DNA from: Ilumatobacteraceae bacterium
GTDB lineage: Bacteria > Actinomycetota > Acidimicrobiia > Acidimicrobiales > Ilumatobacteraceae
DNA length: 43,319 nucleotides
Reading direction: 5' to 3'
Assembly: GCA_017859785.1 (NCBI GenBank)
Contig: JAFMMJ010000011.1
Coordinates: 1-43,319 of the forward strand
The notes beneath the pieces are model-generated. The model searched no databases. It was not told the origin of the DNA and saw only the letters and a list, made by a program, of their open reading frames with translations. Made by a program: the position numbers and the translations under genes. Below are positions 1 to 8,259 of the stretch, in pieces (position 1 is the first letter of the stretch; every line of letters starts with the position of its first letter).

Positions 1-1082
1 CGCGCCTCCCTCGGCATCGCGAGCGCTGAGACGTTGGTGATCGCGTAGTAGGCGAGCACCGCCACACCAGAGACCGCGATCGAGGAACCGAGATCGAGGG
101 TGTTGACCAGCACGAGCACAGCGATGACCACCGTCGTTTCGGCCCGTAGCGGCGTTGCTCGACGAGCGTTGACCACGGAGAGAAACTTTGGCAGCTCTCT
201 GCGCCGCGACATGGCGAGCACCGTGCGCGACACGCCGGGGATCAGGTTGAGCAGAACCCCGCCGCAGGCGATCGCGGCGCCGATAGGCACCAACGGGCCG
301 AGAGCCGCGAGCGGTCCGGCCTCGACAACCGACCGAAGCGGGGTCGCGTCATCGCCGAGCAGTGCTCCTGGCAGCGTCGCGATCACCATGATCGCGACGA
401 TGGCGTAGACGACGAGCACCGCGCCGAGCGCTCGCGGGATTGCCCGCGGGATCGTTCGCGCTGGCTCGCGCACCTCCTCGCCGAGGGTGGCGATGCGTGC
501 GTAGCCAGCGAAGGCGAAAAAGATCAGACCGGCCGATCGCAACACGCCCAACGGCGAGGTTGACCCAAGTGACCAGTCGATCGTGACGCGGGGAGCGCCA
601 ATTCCGGAACCGAGCGCGACCACGATCGTCGTCATCGTGATGACGAGCAGCCACCTCGTCACCCGAACCGTTCTCGACAGGCCGCCGAGGTTCACGCTGA
701 ACACGGCCACCACGGCGAGGTTCGCGATGAGGACGCGGCGCTCAGGCCAGATGTACGCGCCGGCGGTGAGCGCCATCGCGGCGCACGATGCCGTCTTGCC
801 GACCACGAAACCCCAACCGGCAACGTGCCCCCAGAAGGTGGAGAGTTCCTCGCGGGCGTAGACATAGGTTCCCCCAGACTCGGGGTGCCGGGCGGCGAGT
901 TGGGCGGAGGAGGTCGCGTTGCAGAACGCGACGACGCCCGCGATCGCGAGGCCGAGGAGCAGCCACGCTCCGGCCGCATCGGCGGCCGGACCCCATACGG
1001 CGAACACTCCGGCACCGAGCATCGAGCCCGCGCCGATCACGACGGCGTCGGCGACGCCGAGACTCCGGCGGAGCTCGCTCAT
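1..1082 (-). CDS. APC-family amino acid permease (3' end outside window)
   Basis: Integral membrane transporter of the amino acid-polyamine-organocation superfamily, expected to import an amino acid or related amine by cation symport or exchange. Reading the minus strand from ATG at 1082 gives 360 codons without a stop, ending at the window edge. Residues 17-27 (GAGSMLGAGVF) are the glycine-rich unwound stretch of TM1 typical of APC carriers. Long hydrophobic segments follow throughout, for example around IFFAFAGYARIATLGEEV, a typical APC TM6 region. The start overlaps the stop of the upstream hydrolase by 4 bp (ATGA), so it is translationally coupled and last in the mutase operon. The substrate cannot be read from sequence. 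A branched-chain amino acid would suit the isobutyryl-CoA mutase, but that is inference only. The C-terminus is not in the window. Confidence 0.85.
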   Translation of the reverse strand, partial: MSELRRSLGVADAVVIGAGSMLGAGVFAVWGPAADAAGAWLLLGLAIAGVVAFCNATSSAQLAARHPESGGTYVYAREELSTFWGHVAGWGFVVGKTASCAAMALTAGAYIWPERRVLIANLAVVAVFSVNLGGLSRTVRVTRWLLVITMTTIVVALGSGIGAPRVTIDWSLGSTSPLGVLRSAGLIFFAFAGYARIATLGEEVREPARTIPRAIPRALGAVLVVYAIVAIMVIATLPGALLGDDATPLRSVVEAGPLAALGPLVPIGAAIACGGVLLNLIPGVSRTVLAMSRRRELPKFLSVVNARRATPLRAETTVVIAVLVLVNTLDLGSSIAVSGVAVLAYYAITNVSALAMPREA

Positions 1083-2002
1083 GCCAACGCGCGACGCAGC
1101 GCGGTGGCGATCACCTCATGCGCCTCATGCGCCCGCGACATCGTGTGCCAGCGGGTCACGAAGCCGTGCACCACACCAGGGCTGCGCACTATCTCGACGG
1201 GCACACCAGCCGCAGCGAGTCGAGAGGCGTACACCTCCGCCTCATCGCGAAGGGGATCAAACTCGGCGGAGAGCACCAGAGCAGGGGCCAATCCGGAGAG
1301 ATCCTCAAGGCGAGCGGGTACCGCCCGCGGATCGTGCCGCAAGGACGGATCGACGTAACGGTCCCAGAACCAGTCCATATCGGCCGCGGTGAGGAAGTAG
1401 CCCTCGGCGTTCTCGCGCATCGACGCATACGGCGCCTGATCGCTGTCGATACAGGGATAGATCAAGCACTGGTGTCGGAGGGTGAGGCCCTCGTCGCGAG
1501 CTCTGATCGCGACGCCAGCGGCGAGGTTGCCACCGGCGGAGTCGCCGGCCACAGCGACCCTGTCGGGATCGCCTCCGATGGATGCCGCCTCGCGGCTCAG
1601 CCATTCGGTGACCGTCCAGCAGTCGTCGTGTGGAGCTGGGAAGGGATGTTCGGGTGCGAGTCGGTAATCGACGGAGACCACGAGTGCGCCGGTGAGTACT
1701 GCAAGTCGACGCGCTGTCGGGTCATGCCCATCGACACTGGACAACACCCAGCCGCCTCCATGGAAGAACACGACCACCGGAAGATCGCGCGGATCGGAGA
1801 CCGCGGCGTAGACGCGGATCGGCACCTCCCCGTGGGGGCCGGCGACGGTGAGGTCGACGACGTGGGGGAGAGGGTCGGGATCGGGCTTCGGAGCCGCGTC
1901 GTAGTTCCGTCGTGCCTCATCCACCGTGCCGTCGGACAGCGCGGGGGCTCCCGTCTCAGCGAGCACCCTCACGAGCTCGGCGACGTCGGCGTCGAGAGGC
2001 AT
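1079..2002 (-). CDS. Alpha/beta hydrolase fold-3 (HSL-type) carboxylesterase
   Basis: Cytoplasmic serine esterase of the hormone-sensitive-lipase family, 307 aa, a usual length. The oxyanion-hole motif HGGGW is at residues 81-85 and the nucleophile elbow GDSAGG places Ser155. Asp249 (in AEFDPLRDEA) and His279 (in GVVHGF) complete the triad. Such enzymes hydrolyse short-chain acyl esters; the natural substrate is unknown. It starts 3 nt after the stop of the B12-binding mutase subunit and overlaps the permease by 4 bp, so it belongs to the same transcript. A role in releasing or trimming the acid that feeds the mutase is possible but unproven. No signal peptide is visible. Confidence 0.9.
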   Translation of the reverse strand: MPLDADVAELVRVLAETGAPALSDGTVDEARRNYDAAPKPDPDPLPHVVDLTVAGPHGEVPIRVYAAVSDPRDLPVVVFFHGGGWVLSSVDGHDPTARRLAVLTGALVVSVDYRLAPEHPFPAPHDDCWTVTEWLSREAASIGGDPDRVAVAGDSAGGNLAAGVAIRARDEGLTLRHQCLIYPCIDSDQAPYASMRENAEGYFLTAADMDWFWDRYVDPSLRHDPRAVPARLEDLSGLAPALVLSAEFDPLRDEAEVYASRLAAAGVPVEIVRSPGVVHGFVTRWHTMSRAHEAHEVIATALRRALA

Positions 2003-2005
2003 CGC

Positions 2006-2413
2006 TCAGCTCGTCGTCTCGGCGTCGAGCACCCGTCGCACCTCATCGATGATCTGCTCGGCAGTCGACCCGGGCGTCAACACCGCGCTGACACCGGCGG
2101 CCCTCAACTCGTCGAGGTCGTGGTTCGGAACGATGCCGCCGACCATGACCGGGATGTCGGCTCCACGCGCCCGGACCGCCTCGACCACAGCTGGCGCGAG
2201 CGTCATGTGGGCGCCGGACAGCATCGAGAGACCGATCGCGTCGACATCCTCGTCGACGGCCGCGGCCGCGACCGTCTCCGGGGTTTGGAAGAGACCCGTG
2301 TAGATCACCTCGAAGCCCGCGTCGCGCAGGATGCGCGCGACCACCTTCACCCCGCGGTCGTGACCGTCGAGGCCGACCTTCGCCACCAGGATTCGCTCAC
2401 CAGCCATCGTCAT
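2006..2413 (-). CDS. icmB: Acyl-CoA mutase small, cobalamin-binding subunit (IcmB-like)
   Basis: Small subunit of an adenosylcobalamin-dependent acyl-CoA mutase, 135 aa, consisting only of the B12-binding Rossmann domain. The base-off/His-on motif DxHxxG is present as DGHDRG at residues 16-21 after the typical KVGLDGHD lead-in. The glycine-rich GGIVPNHD further on is also a family hallmark. It lies 16 nt downstream of the catalytic subunit, as in split mutases (isobutyryl-CoA, 2-hydroxyisobutyryl-CoA and archaeal methylmalonyl-CoA types). Its partner carries isobutyryl-CoA mutase residues, so I call it IcmB-like. An alternative ATG two codons inside (MAGERI) is equally possible. No MeaB-like GTPase chaperone is encoded in the window. 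Confidence 0.85.
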   Translation of the reverse strand: MTMAGERILVAKVGLDGHDRGVKVVARILRDAGFEVIYTGLFQTPETVAAAAVDEDVDAIGLSMLSGAHMTLAPAVVEAVRARGADIPVMVGGIVPNHDLDELRAAGVSAVLTPGSTAEQIIDEVRRVLDAETTS

Positions 2414-2429
2414 TCACCTCACCCGACGC

Positions 2430-4064
2430 TCAGAACGTCGGCACCTCGACATGCCGTCCGAACACCGAGCCCATCGTCGACATGATCTCCCCGAGCGTGG
2501 CGTAGGCCTGAGCCGCTTCGATGAGCGTCGGCATGAGGTTGATCTCCGGGTCGGCTGCCTCGGCGCGGAGGCGCTCGAGAACGGCGTTCACCTTCGACTC
2601 ATCGCGGCGATCGCGCACCGCGTCGAGCCGCTTGCGCTGGCGCTGCTCATCCTCGTTGGTGATGCGCAGGAGCGGGATCTGCTCCTCCTCGTTGCCTTCG
2701 GTGAAGGCGTTCACGCCAACGATGATCCGACGCCCCTCGTTGACCTTGCGCTCGAGTTCGAACGCGGAGTCGCTAATGCGGCCCTGGAACCAGTTCTCCT
2801 CGATCCCCTTAATTGCCCCCTCGAGCATGGAGCCGGAGCCGAGCTCCTCGATGTGGGCGAAGATCTCTTCGGCTTGGCGCTCCACCTCGTCGGTGAGCGC
2901 TTCGACGTAGTGCGAACCTCCGAGCGGGTCGGCGACGTGGGCGACGTTGGTCTCGTTGGCGATGATCTGCTGGGTGCGCAGCGCGATTCGAGCGGCCTTC
3001 TCCGTCGGGAGCGCCATTGCCTCATCCATCGAGTTGGTGTGCAGGCTCTGGGTTCCACCGAGCACTCCAGCGAGGGCCTCGATCGCGGTGCGGGCGATGT
3101 TCAACTCGGGTTGCTGAGCGGTGAGGGAGACACCGGCGGTTTGCGTGTGGAACCGGCACTGCATCGAGCGGGGGTCCTCAGCGCCGTAGCGGTCGCGCAT
3201 CCAACGGGCCCAGATGCGCCGAGCCGCGCGGTACTTGGCGATCTCCTCGAAGAAATCGATGTGAGCGTTGAAGAAGAAACTGAGTCGGGGGGCGAAGGCG
3301 TCGACTGGGAGACCGGCGGCGAGTGCGAGTTCGACGTAGGCGAACCCGTTGGCGAGAGTGAAGGCGAGTTCCTCAACCGCCGTCGAGCCGGCCTCGCGAA
3401 TGTGGTATCCCGAGATCGACACCGAATGCCACCTCGGCATCTCGGCCGAGGTGAAGGCGATCGTGTCGCGTACGAGTCGCATCGACTGCCGCGGCGGGAA
3501 GACGAACTCTTTCTGCGCTTGGTACTCCTTCAGAATGTCGTTCTGCAGGGTCCCGCCGAGGCGGGCGCGTGGAATGCCCGCCTTCTCGGCCTGCGCGACG
3601 AACATCGCGAAGATCACCGCGGCCGGCGAGTTGATCGTCATGGAGGTGGTGACCTCGCCGAGATCGATATCGGCGTAGAGGTCTTCCATATCGGCGAGGG
3701 TGTCGACCGCGACACCGCAACGTCCCACCTCGCCAAGCGCCATCGGGTCATCGGAGTCGATGCCGAGGAGGGTCGGCATGTCGAACGCCGTTGAGAGCCC
3801 GCCACCACCGGCGCGAATGATCTCCTTGAAACGCCAGTTGGTGTCCTCGGCGGTGCCGAACCCGGCGAACATCCGCATCGTCCACAGCCGCGACCGGTAC
3901 ATCGACGCGTAGGGGCCGCGCGTGTACGGGAACTGGCCGGGGAACTCGCCATCGTCGGTCCCGTACACGGGCTCGACGGGGATTCCCGACATCGTCTCGA
4001 AGTCGGCGTCGCGTCGAGGCGCGGCACCGAACTCGGCCTCCCAGATCTCGCGTGGCGTCGGCAT
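2430..4064 (-). CDS. icmA: Acyl-CoA mutase large subunit, isobutyryl-CoA mutase type
   Basis: Catalytic TIM-barrel subunit of a B12-dependent acyl-CoA mutase, 544 aa, without a fused B12 domain. Aligning by eye to the Propionibacterium methylmalonyl-CoA mutase landmarks, the residue at the Tyr89 position is Phe66 (WTMRMFAGF) and that at the Arg207 position is Gln184 (KEYQAQKEF). Catalytic His221 (SGYHIREAG) matches His244. Spacings of 118 and 37 residues are identical to the reference. Phe plus Gln is the known signature of isobutyryl-CoA mutase. Without the arginine, methylmalonyl-CoA is an unlikely substrate. The expected reaction is isobutyryl-CoA to n-butyryl-CoA, or a related branched acyl-CoA such as pivalyl-CoA. 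It is the first gene of the operon, with a TANNNT box 6 nt before the ATG. Confidence 0.88.
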   Translation of the reverse strand: MPTPREIWEAEFGAAPRRDADFETMSGIPVEPVYGTDDGEFPGQFPYTRGPYASMYRSRLWTMRMFAGFGTAEDTNWRFKEIIRAGGGGLSTAFDMPTLLGIDSDDPMALGEVGRCGVAVDTLADMEDLYADIDLGEVTTSMTINSPAAVIFAMFVAQAEKAGIPRARLGGTLQNDILKEYQAQKEFVFPPRQSMRLVRDTIAFTSAEMPRWHSVSISGYHIREAGSTAVEELAFTLANGFAYVELALAAGLPVDAFAPRLSFFFNAHIDFFEEIAKYRAARRIWARWMRDRYGAEDPRSMQCRFHTQTAGVSLTAQQPELNIARTAIEALAGVLGGTQSLHTNSMDEAMALPTEKAARIALRTQQIIANETNVAHVADPLGGSHYVEALTDEVERQAEEIFAHIEELGSGSMLEGAIKGIEENWFQGRISDSAFELERKVNEGRRIIVGVNAFTEGNEEEQIPLLRITNEDEQRQRKRLDAVRDRRDESKVNAVLERLRAEAADPEINLMPTLIEAAQAYATLGEIMSTMGSVFGRHVEVPTF

Positions 4065-4070
4065 GGGCTG

Positions 4071-4076
4071 AGGCTA
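4071..4076 (-). promoter_or_regulatory. -10 box TAGCCT of the mutase operon
   Basis: TAGCCT on the minus strand lies 6 nt before the ATG at 4064, implying a leaderless transcript. No good -35 is visible. It is back to back with the tag promoter. Confidence 0.55.
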
Positions 4077-4108
4077 CGCCCTCGACGGTTCGCGCGCGAA
4101 GGCCGGCC

Positions 4109-4114
4109 TATCCT
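4109..4114 (+). promoter_or_regulatory. -10 box TATCCT of tag
   Basis: TATCCT lies 7 nt before the ATG at 4122, consistent with leaderless transcription and supporting that start. Confidence 0.55.
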
Positions 4115-4121
4115 CGCCCAG

Positions 4122-4715
4122 ATGCTGGGAGCCGACCTCGTCACTGGAGAGGGCGGGCTTCAGCGGTGTGCCTGGTGCGCTGGCCACGACGACTACGTCG
4201 CCTACCACGACAACGAATGGGGACGGCCGCCCGTCAGCGATGTCGAGTGGTTTGAGAAGGTGAGCCTGGAGGGGTTCCAGGCGGGACTCAGCTGGTTGAC
4301 CGTGCTGAGAAAGCGGGACCGGTTGCGCACATGGTTCCACGGCTTCGATCCGGCGCGCGTGGCAACGATTCGACCCAGTCGGGTCGAGGAGATGCTCGCT
4401 GACCCGGGGATCATCCGTCACCGAGGCAAAGTCGAGTCGGTCATCGCCAACGCTCGGCTTGCGTCCGGGCTGATCGATGAGTTCGGCTCGTTCGGCGCCT
4501 ACTTCGAGGGGTTTCGGGAACCGACTCGACCACGGCCCCGGGCGATGTCGGAGGTCCCGGCCATCACCGATACCTCAGTCGCGTTGTCACGTGACCTTCG
4601 ACGCCGGGGTTGGCGCTTCGTCGGGCCGACCACGATGTACGCCCTCATGCAGTCGATGGGCCTCGTCGATGACCACCTCGTCGGCTGCCACCGCGCGGAA
4701 CTCCGACAGCACTAA
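4122..4715 (+). CDS. tag: DNA-3-methyladenine glycosylase I
   Basis: Base-excision repair enzyme that removes 3-methyladenine from alkylated DNA. It is 197 aa, usual for Tag. The zinc site of the family is intact: Cys16 and His29 (RCAWC...YHDNEWG) plus His185 and Cys189 (DDHLVGC). The H29-to-E50 distance of 21 residues equals that between His17 and Glu38 in E. coli Tag, making Glu50 (SLEGFQAGLSW) the catalytic-pocket acid. It is transcribed away from the mutase operon by a single-gene leaderless-type promoter. Its stop overlaps that of the convergent dienelactone hydrolase gene by 3 bp, so no terminator space exists between them. Confidence 0.95.
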   Translation: MLGADLVTGEGGLQRCAWCAGHDDYVAYHDNEWGRPPVSDVEWFEKVSLEGFQAGLSWLTVLRKRDRLRTWFHGFDPARVATIRPSRVEEMLADPGIIRHRGKVESVIANARLASGLIDEFGSFGAYFEGFREPTRPRPRAMSEVPAITDTSVALSRDLRRRGWRFVGPTTMYALMQSMGLVDDHLVGCHRAELRQH

Positions 4716-5395
4716 CCGATCGTCGATCGGATGAGGTCGTGAACCTGCGGCCAGATCTCGGCCGCGAGATCAGCGCGCTGGGTGCCGAGGGCGTCGTGGG
4801 GGGCCATGAAGGCGTGACCGGTGCCCTCGTGAACTGTGAGCTCGGCGTCAACGCCACCAGCCCGGAGCCGGGCCTCAAGGTCGACGGCGCCCGACGGGGG
4901 AAAGAAGTCGTCTTGCTCGGCCATGTGGCCGCGTACCACCGCGGAGATCCGCGAGTAGTCCGGCTGGTCGTCTCCGGAGGGGAACCCGTAGAACGGCACG
5001 GCGACCTTGACGAGGTCGGGGCGGAGCGCGGCGAGCACGAAGGTCAACATGCCGCCCATGCAGAAGCCGATGACGGCGACACCGTCGCCGCTGGTCGATT
5101 CGAGCGACGCCAAGTGATCGACTGCGCCGCTCATATCGGCGGCGGCGCGATCCATGGGGAGAGCGGCCATGAGTTCGCCGGCGCGATCCATCTCGGTGTG
5201 TCCGGCCAACTCGCCTCGGTAGAGATCGGGAGCGAACGCGGTGAAACCGGCTGCGGCCAACTCGTCGCAGATCTGGATGATGCCGCTGTCGAGCCCCCAC
5301 CACTCTTGGACGACGATGACGCCCGGCCCGCTTCCCGTCGCCGATTCGGCCAGGTAGCCGGAGATGCCGTCATGTTCGAGGTCGATCCGTCCCAT
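4712..5395 (-). CDS. Dienelactone hydrolase family protein
   Basis: Cytoplasmic alpha/beta hydrolase of the dienelactone hydrolase family, 227 aa. Cys112 in GFCMGG is the nucleophile, Asp162 (EQDDFFPP) and His194 (GTGHAF) complete the triad, and Glu31 in VVQEWWGL is the conserved acid that holds the cysteine in its resting state. Members hydrolyse dienelactone in chlorocatechol degradation, but most genomic homologues act on unknown lactones or esters. No aromatic degradation genes adjoin it, so the specific substrate is open. It is a single gene with a leaderless-type promoter, and converges on tag. Confidence 0.9.
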   Translation of the reverse strand: MGRIDLEHDGISGYLAESATGSGPGVIVVQEWWGLDSGIIQICDELAAAGFTAFAPDLYRGELAGHTEMDRAGELMAALPMDRAAADMSGAVDHLASLESTSGDGVAVIGFCMGGMLTFVLAALRPDLVKVAVPFYGFPSGDDQPDYSRISAVVRGHMAEQDDFFPPSGAVDLEARLRAGGVDAELTVHEGTGHAFMAPHDALGTQRADLAAEIWPQVHDLIRSTIG

Positions 5396-5401
5396 GCGGC
5401 G

Positions 5402-5407
5402 AACCTA
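5402..5407 (-). promoter_or_regulatory. -10 box TAGGTT of the dienelactone hydrolase gene
   Basis: TAGGTT on the minus strand is 6 nt before the ATG at 5395. Confidence 0.5.
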
Positions 5408-5464
5408 GCCGTCGCCGCTCACTCGTCGCGCGGGTGGCTCCTCGGTCAGACTGTTGTCGTGGAT

Positions 5465-7450
5465 ATGACGCGACCCGAGGTGCTCTGGACTCCACCGGTG
5501 GACGCCCGCCGGTCGACGCGGCTCGGAACCTTCATCGATCTCTGTGAGCGGCGCACCGGGCGCGATTTCCCCGATTACGAGGCGCTGTGGGCATGGTCGG
5601 TCAGCACGGGACTCGAGGATTTCTGGGCCGCGATCTGGGAGTACTTCGACATTGCCTCGGACGGAGCGGTCGAGCAGGTTCTCGATCGTCGAGTGATGCC
5701 GGGGGCGCGCTGGTTCTCTGGCGCTCGAACCAACTTCGCGGAGCACTGCCTCCGTCATCTCGACGAGTCGCGGCCCGCGATCATCGCGCGATCCCAGTCG
5801 AGGGACCGCGTCGAGATGAGCGGTGCTGATCTCATCGAGGCGGTGCGTCGAGCGCGTGCTGCGCTCGTCGAGCTCGGTGTCGGACCCGGCGACCGTGTCG
5901 CGGCTTATCTGCCGAACATCCCCGAGACGATCGTGGCCTTTCTCGCGGTGTCGAGCCTGGGCGGAGTGTGGACCTCGTGCGCTCCTGAGTTCGGTGTGCG
6001 CGCCGTGCTCGACCGGTTCTCGCAGGTCGAGCCGACCGTGCTGCTCGCCGTGGATGGCTATCGCTACGGCCGACACGCCGTCGGGCGCGTGGACGAAGTG
6101 GCCGAGATCTGCGCTGGGCTGCCGACGCTCTCCTCGGTGATCTCGGTCGCCTATCTCGACGGGGGTCTTCCCGCGTCGATCGCCGCGGTGCCGGTCCTCG
6201 ACTGGGCGGAGGTGATGGAGGCACCGACAGAAAGCCCGCTCGCTTTCGAGCGTCGCACGGTGGAGCACCCTCTCTACGTCCTGTACTCCTCTGGCACGAC
6301 CGGCCTGCCGAAACCGATCGTGCACGGTCAGGGTCTTGTGCTCCTCGAGCACCTAAAAGTGCAGGGTCTCCACGGCGACATGGGTCCCGAGGATCGGTTC
6401 TTCTGGTTCACCACCACTGGCTGGATGATGTGGAACTACCTCGTTTCCGGACTTCTCCACGGCTCGACGCTCGTGCTCTACGACGGCGACCCGAACGCGA
6501 ATGGACCCGAGACGCTGTGGAGCCTCGCCGCCGAGGAGCGTGTCACCTGGTTCGGCGGCGGCGCCCCGTTCTTCACGGCCTGTGCCCGCGCAGGGCTCCG
6601 GGCCTCCGAGCAATTCGACTTGTCCGCGATCCGTGCGGTCGGCTCAACGGGTGCGCCGCTGCCCCCCGAGGGGTTCCGCTGGATCCACGACCACGTGTCG
6701 TCGACCGCGCTGCTCTCTCCGATCTCCGGAGGCACCGATATCGCCTCCGCGTTCGTCGGCGGGAGTCCGATGACACCGGTGTGGACTGGGGAGATCCCCG
6801 CCCGCTACCTCGGTTGCGCCGTGGCGGCCTTTGACGAGGACGGCCGTGAGGTGGTTGGCTCGCAGGGGGAGCTCGTGGTGACCGAGCCGATGCCGTCGAT
6901 GCCGATTGGGTTCTGGGGCGATGATGACGGAAGCCGCTACGCGGCGAGTTACTTCGAGCACTATCCCGGGATCTGGCGCCACGGTGACTGGGTCACCTTC
7001 TCTGAACGCGGATCGTGTGTCATCTCCGGTCGGAGCGACGCGACGCTCAACCGTGGTGGAGTGCGGGTCGGCACCGCGGAGATCTACCGGGTCGTCGAAT
7101 CGGTGCCTGGAGTGGCTGACTCCCTCGTGGTCCATCTCGAAGCCGAGGACGGTGACGATCCAGGTCTCCTCGTGCTCTTCGTGGTCGGCGAAGGCGAGGG
7201 TCGAGTGCTCGATCCCGATCTGGTGGCCGAGATACGAGCCGTCGTCCGTTCGCAGTTGTCGCCCCGGCATGTGCCCGATGAGGTGCACCGCCTCGATGCC
7301 GTGCCCACCACGCTGAGCGGCAAGAAGTTGGAGTTGCCGGTGAAGAAGATCCTGCTCGGCGCTGATCCCGACGTGGTCGCGAGCCGGGGGGCGCTGAAAG
7401 ATCCGGCGGCGATCGATGCGGTCGTCGAGGTTGCTCGCTCGCGCCGCTGA
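5465..7450 (+). CDS. Acetoacetyl-CoA synthetase
   Basis: ATP-dependent ligase that activates acetoacetate (AMP-forming) to acetoacetyl-CoA, linking ketone-body and polyhydroxyalkanoate carbon to thioester metabolism. It is 661 aa, the normal size for the AACS branch of the acyl-adenylate superfamily. The N-terminal cap has the family WxP-type opening. The P-loop-like motif YSSGTTGLPKPIVHG is at 274-288, TTTGWMMWN at 316-324, SGGTDIASAF at 421-430, the HGDW aspartate near 508, SGRSDATLNRGGVRVG at 521-536, and the adenylation lysine in LSGKKLELPVKK near 620. The open frame extends far upstream (to 4739) but that part is antisense to the dienelactone hydrolase. A GTG at 5459, two codons upstream and 6 nt after CAGACT, is an alternative start. 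Confidence 0.9.
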   Translation: MTRPEVLWTPPVDARRSTRLGTFIDLCERRTGRDFPDYEALWAWSVSTGLEDFWAAIWEYFDIASDGAVEQVLDRRVMPGARWFSGARTNFAEHCLRHLDESRPAIIARSQSRDRVEMSGADLIEAVRRARAALVELGVGPGDRVAAYLPNIPETIVAFLAVSSLGGVWTSCAPEFGVRAVLDRFSQVEPTVLLAVDGYRYGRHAVGRVDEVAEICAGLPTLSSVISVAYLDGGLPASIAAVPVLDWAEVMEAPTESPLAFERRTVEHPLYVLYSSGTTGLPKPIVHGQGLVLLEHLKVQGLHGDMGPEDRFFWFTTTGWMMWNYLVSGLLHGSTLVLYDGDPNANGPETLWSLAAEERVTWFGGGAPFFTACARAGLRASEQFDLSAIRAVGSTGAPLPPEGFRWIHDHVSSTALLSPISGGTDIASAFVGGSPMTPVWTGEIPARYLGCAVAAFDEDGREVVGSQGELVVTEPMPSMPIGFWGDDDGSRYAASYFEHYPGIWRHGDWVTFSERGSCVISGRSDATLNRGGVRVGTAEIYRVVESVPGVADSLVVHLEAEDGDDPGLLVLFVVGEGEGRVLDPDLVAEIRAVVRSQLSPRHVPDEVHRLDAVPTTLSGKKLELPVKKILLGADPDVVASRGALKDPAAIDAVVEVARSRR

Positions 7451-7459
7451 GGCTCAGCG
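7445..7459. terminator. Hairpin between convergent genes
   Basis: CGCTGA-GGC-TCAGCG forms a perfect 6-bp stem spanning the end of the synthetase gene and the end of the thioesterase gene. There is no T-tract, so bidirectional termination is only suggested. Confidence 0.35.
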
Positions 7460-8257
7460 CGGCTCGACCAGCAGGCTCTGGAGGCTCAGTCCGAGCGGCC
7501 CGTTCTCGTCGTGGAGAACAGAATGCGCGAGGCCGGTGCCCGTGCCGCCGAGATGCGATGACGCCCTCAGGCCGATCCACTCGCCGTCAGCCGGTCGAGC
7601 GAGGTGGATCGTGAGATCTGGGTTGATGTAAAGCCAACTGGTGAAGTCGACGTCGGCGGAGACGCCGTTGCCGAAGTCGGCCGCCGCCGCGACTCGTTGA
7701 AGTCCACTCGGGCTCTCGCCGGCGATGACGGGCTGGAGCAGTCGGATCCACACCGCGCATTCACCGAGTTGGTTCCAGCCGCCGCTCGCGAATCGGAACT
7801 CGCAGGCATGGCCGACGTAGCTCGGCCGGTCGTCGGTGAAGTCGGCCACATCGGGCCGTGACTCCTCGACCGGGGCTGGCATCGTCGAGGCCGGCACAAC
7901 ACCTGAAGGAAGTTCGTCCTCACGACGACGGATGCGGAGCGCTCGGACACCGGCTACCTCATTCTCCCCATCGATGAGGGAGGCGGTGACCACGGAGATG
8001 CGCCGACCGGCGCGCTCGGTCGTCGAGACGACTCGTAGCGGTTGGCGCACTCGGATCGGCCGAAGAAGTTCGATGGTCAGTCGGGCGACCTGCCACTCGA
8101 CACCCTCGTCGTGGTTGTGTTGCTCGACCGCTCGAGCGAGAAGCGCTGACGGAGGCCCGCCATGACAGTTGGCCGGATCCCAGGGCCCGGCGGCAAGTTC
8201 GGTCGGAGCCAGACGGTCTCCCGATTCCTCGAAGAGCGCATCGGCTTGATCGTTCAT
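7454..8257 (-). CDS. Double-hotdog acyl-CoA thioesterase family protein
   Basis: 267-aa protein of the TesB-like double-hotdog thioesterase group, which hydrolyses acyl-CoA to free acid and CoA. The N-terminal hotdog shows the typical opening (PANCHGGPPSALLARAVEQ, residues 28-46) with HGGP replacing the canonical nucleotide-binding stretch. The C-terminal hotdog runs from about 145 (FRFASGG) to FTSWLYINPDLTIHLARP and ends in GLSLQSLLV, a usual family ending. Acyl specificity is unknown. It lies 2 nt downstream of the alpha/beta hydrolase gene on the same strand, so the two are co-transcribed. Confidence 0.8.
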   Translation of the reverse strand: MNDQADALFEESGDRLAPTELAAGPWDPANCHGGPPSALLARAVEQHNHDEGVEWQVARLTIELLRPIRVRQPLRVVSTTERAGRRISVVTASLIDGENEVAGVRALRIRRREDELPSGVVPASTMPAPVEESRPDVADFTDDRPSYVGHACEFRFASGGWNQLGECAVWIRLLQPVIAGESPSGLQRVAAAADFGNGVSADVDFTSWLYINPDLTIHLARPADGEWIGLRASSHLGGTGTGLAHSVLHDENGPLGLSLQSLLVEPR

Positions 8258-8259
8258 GG

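Noticed and set aside
788-3794. Long plus-strand open frames (788-2485 and 2451-3794) opposite the mutase operon
   Set aside because: They are antisense shadows caused by high GC content: arginine- and histidine-rich, low-complexity translations with no family resemblance, while the opposite strand holds clear enzymes.
2430-4064. Methylmalonyl-CoA mutase call
   Set aside because: The substrate-carboxylate Arg and the Tyr of the methylmalonyl enzyme are replaced by Gln and Phe at exactly equivalent spacing.
4739-5464. N-terminal extension of acetoacetyl-CoA synthetase back to 4739
   Set aside because: The extra 242 codons are antisense to the dienelactone hydrolase gene and show no domain; the family length of about 650 aa is met from 5465.
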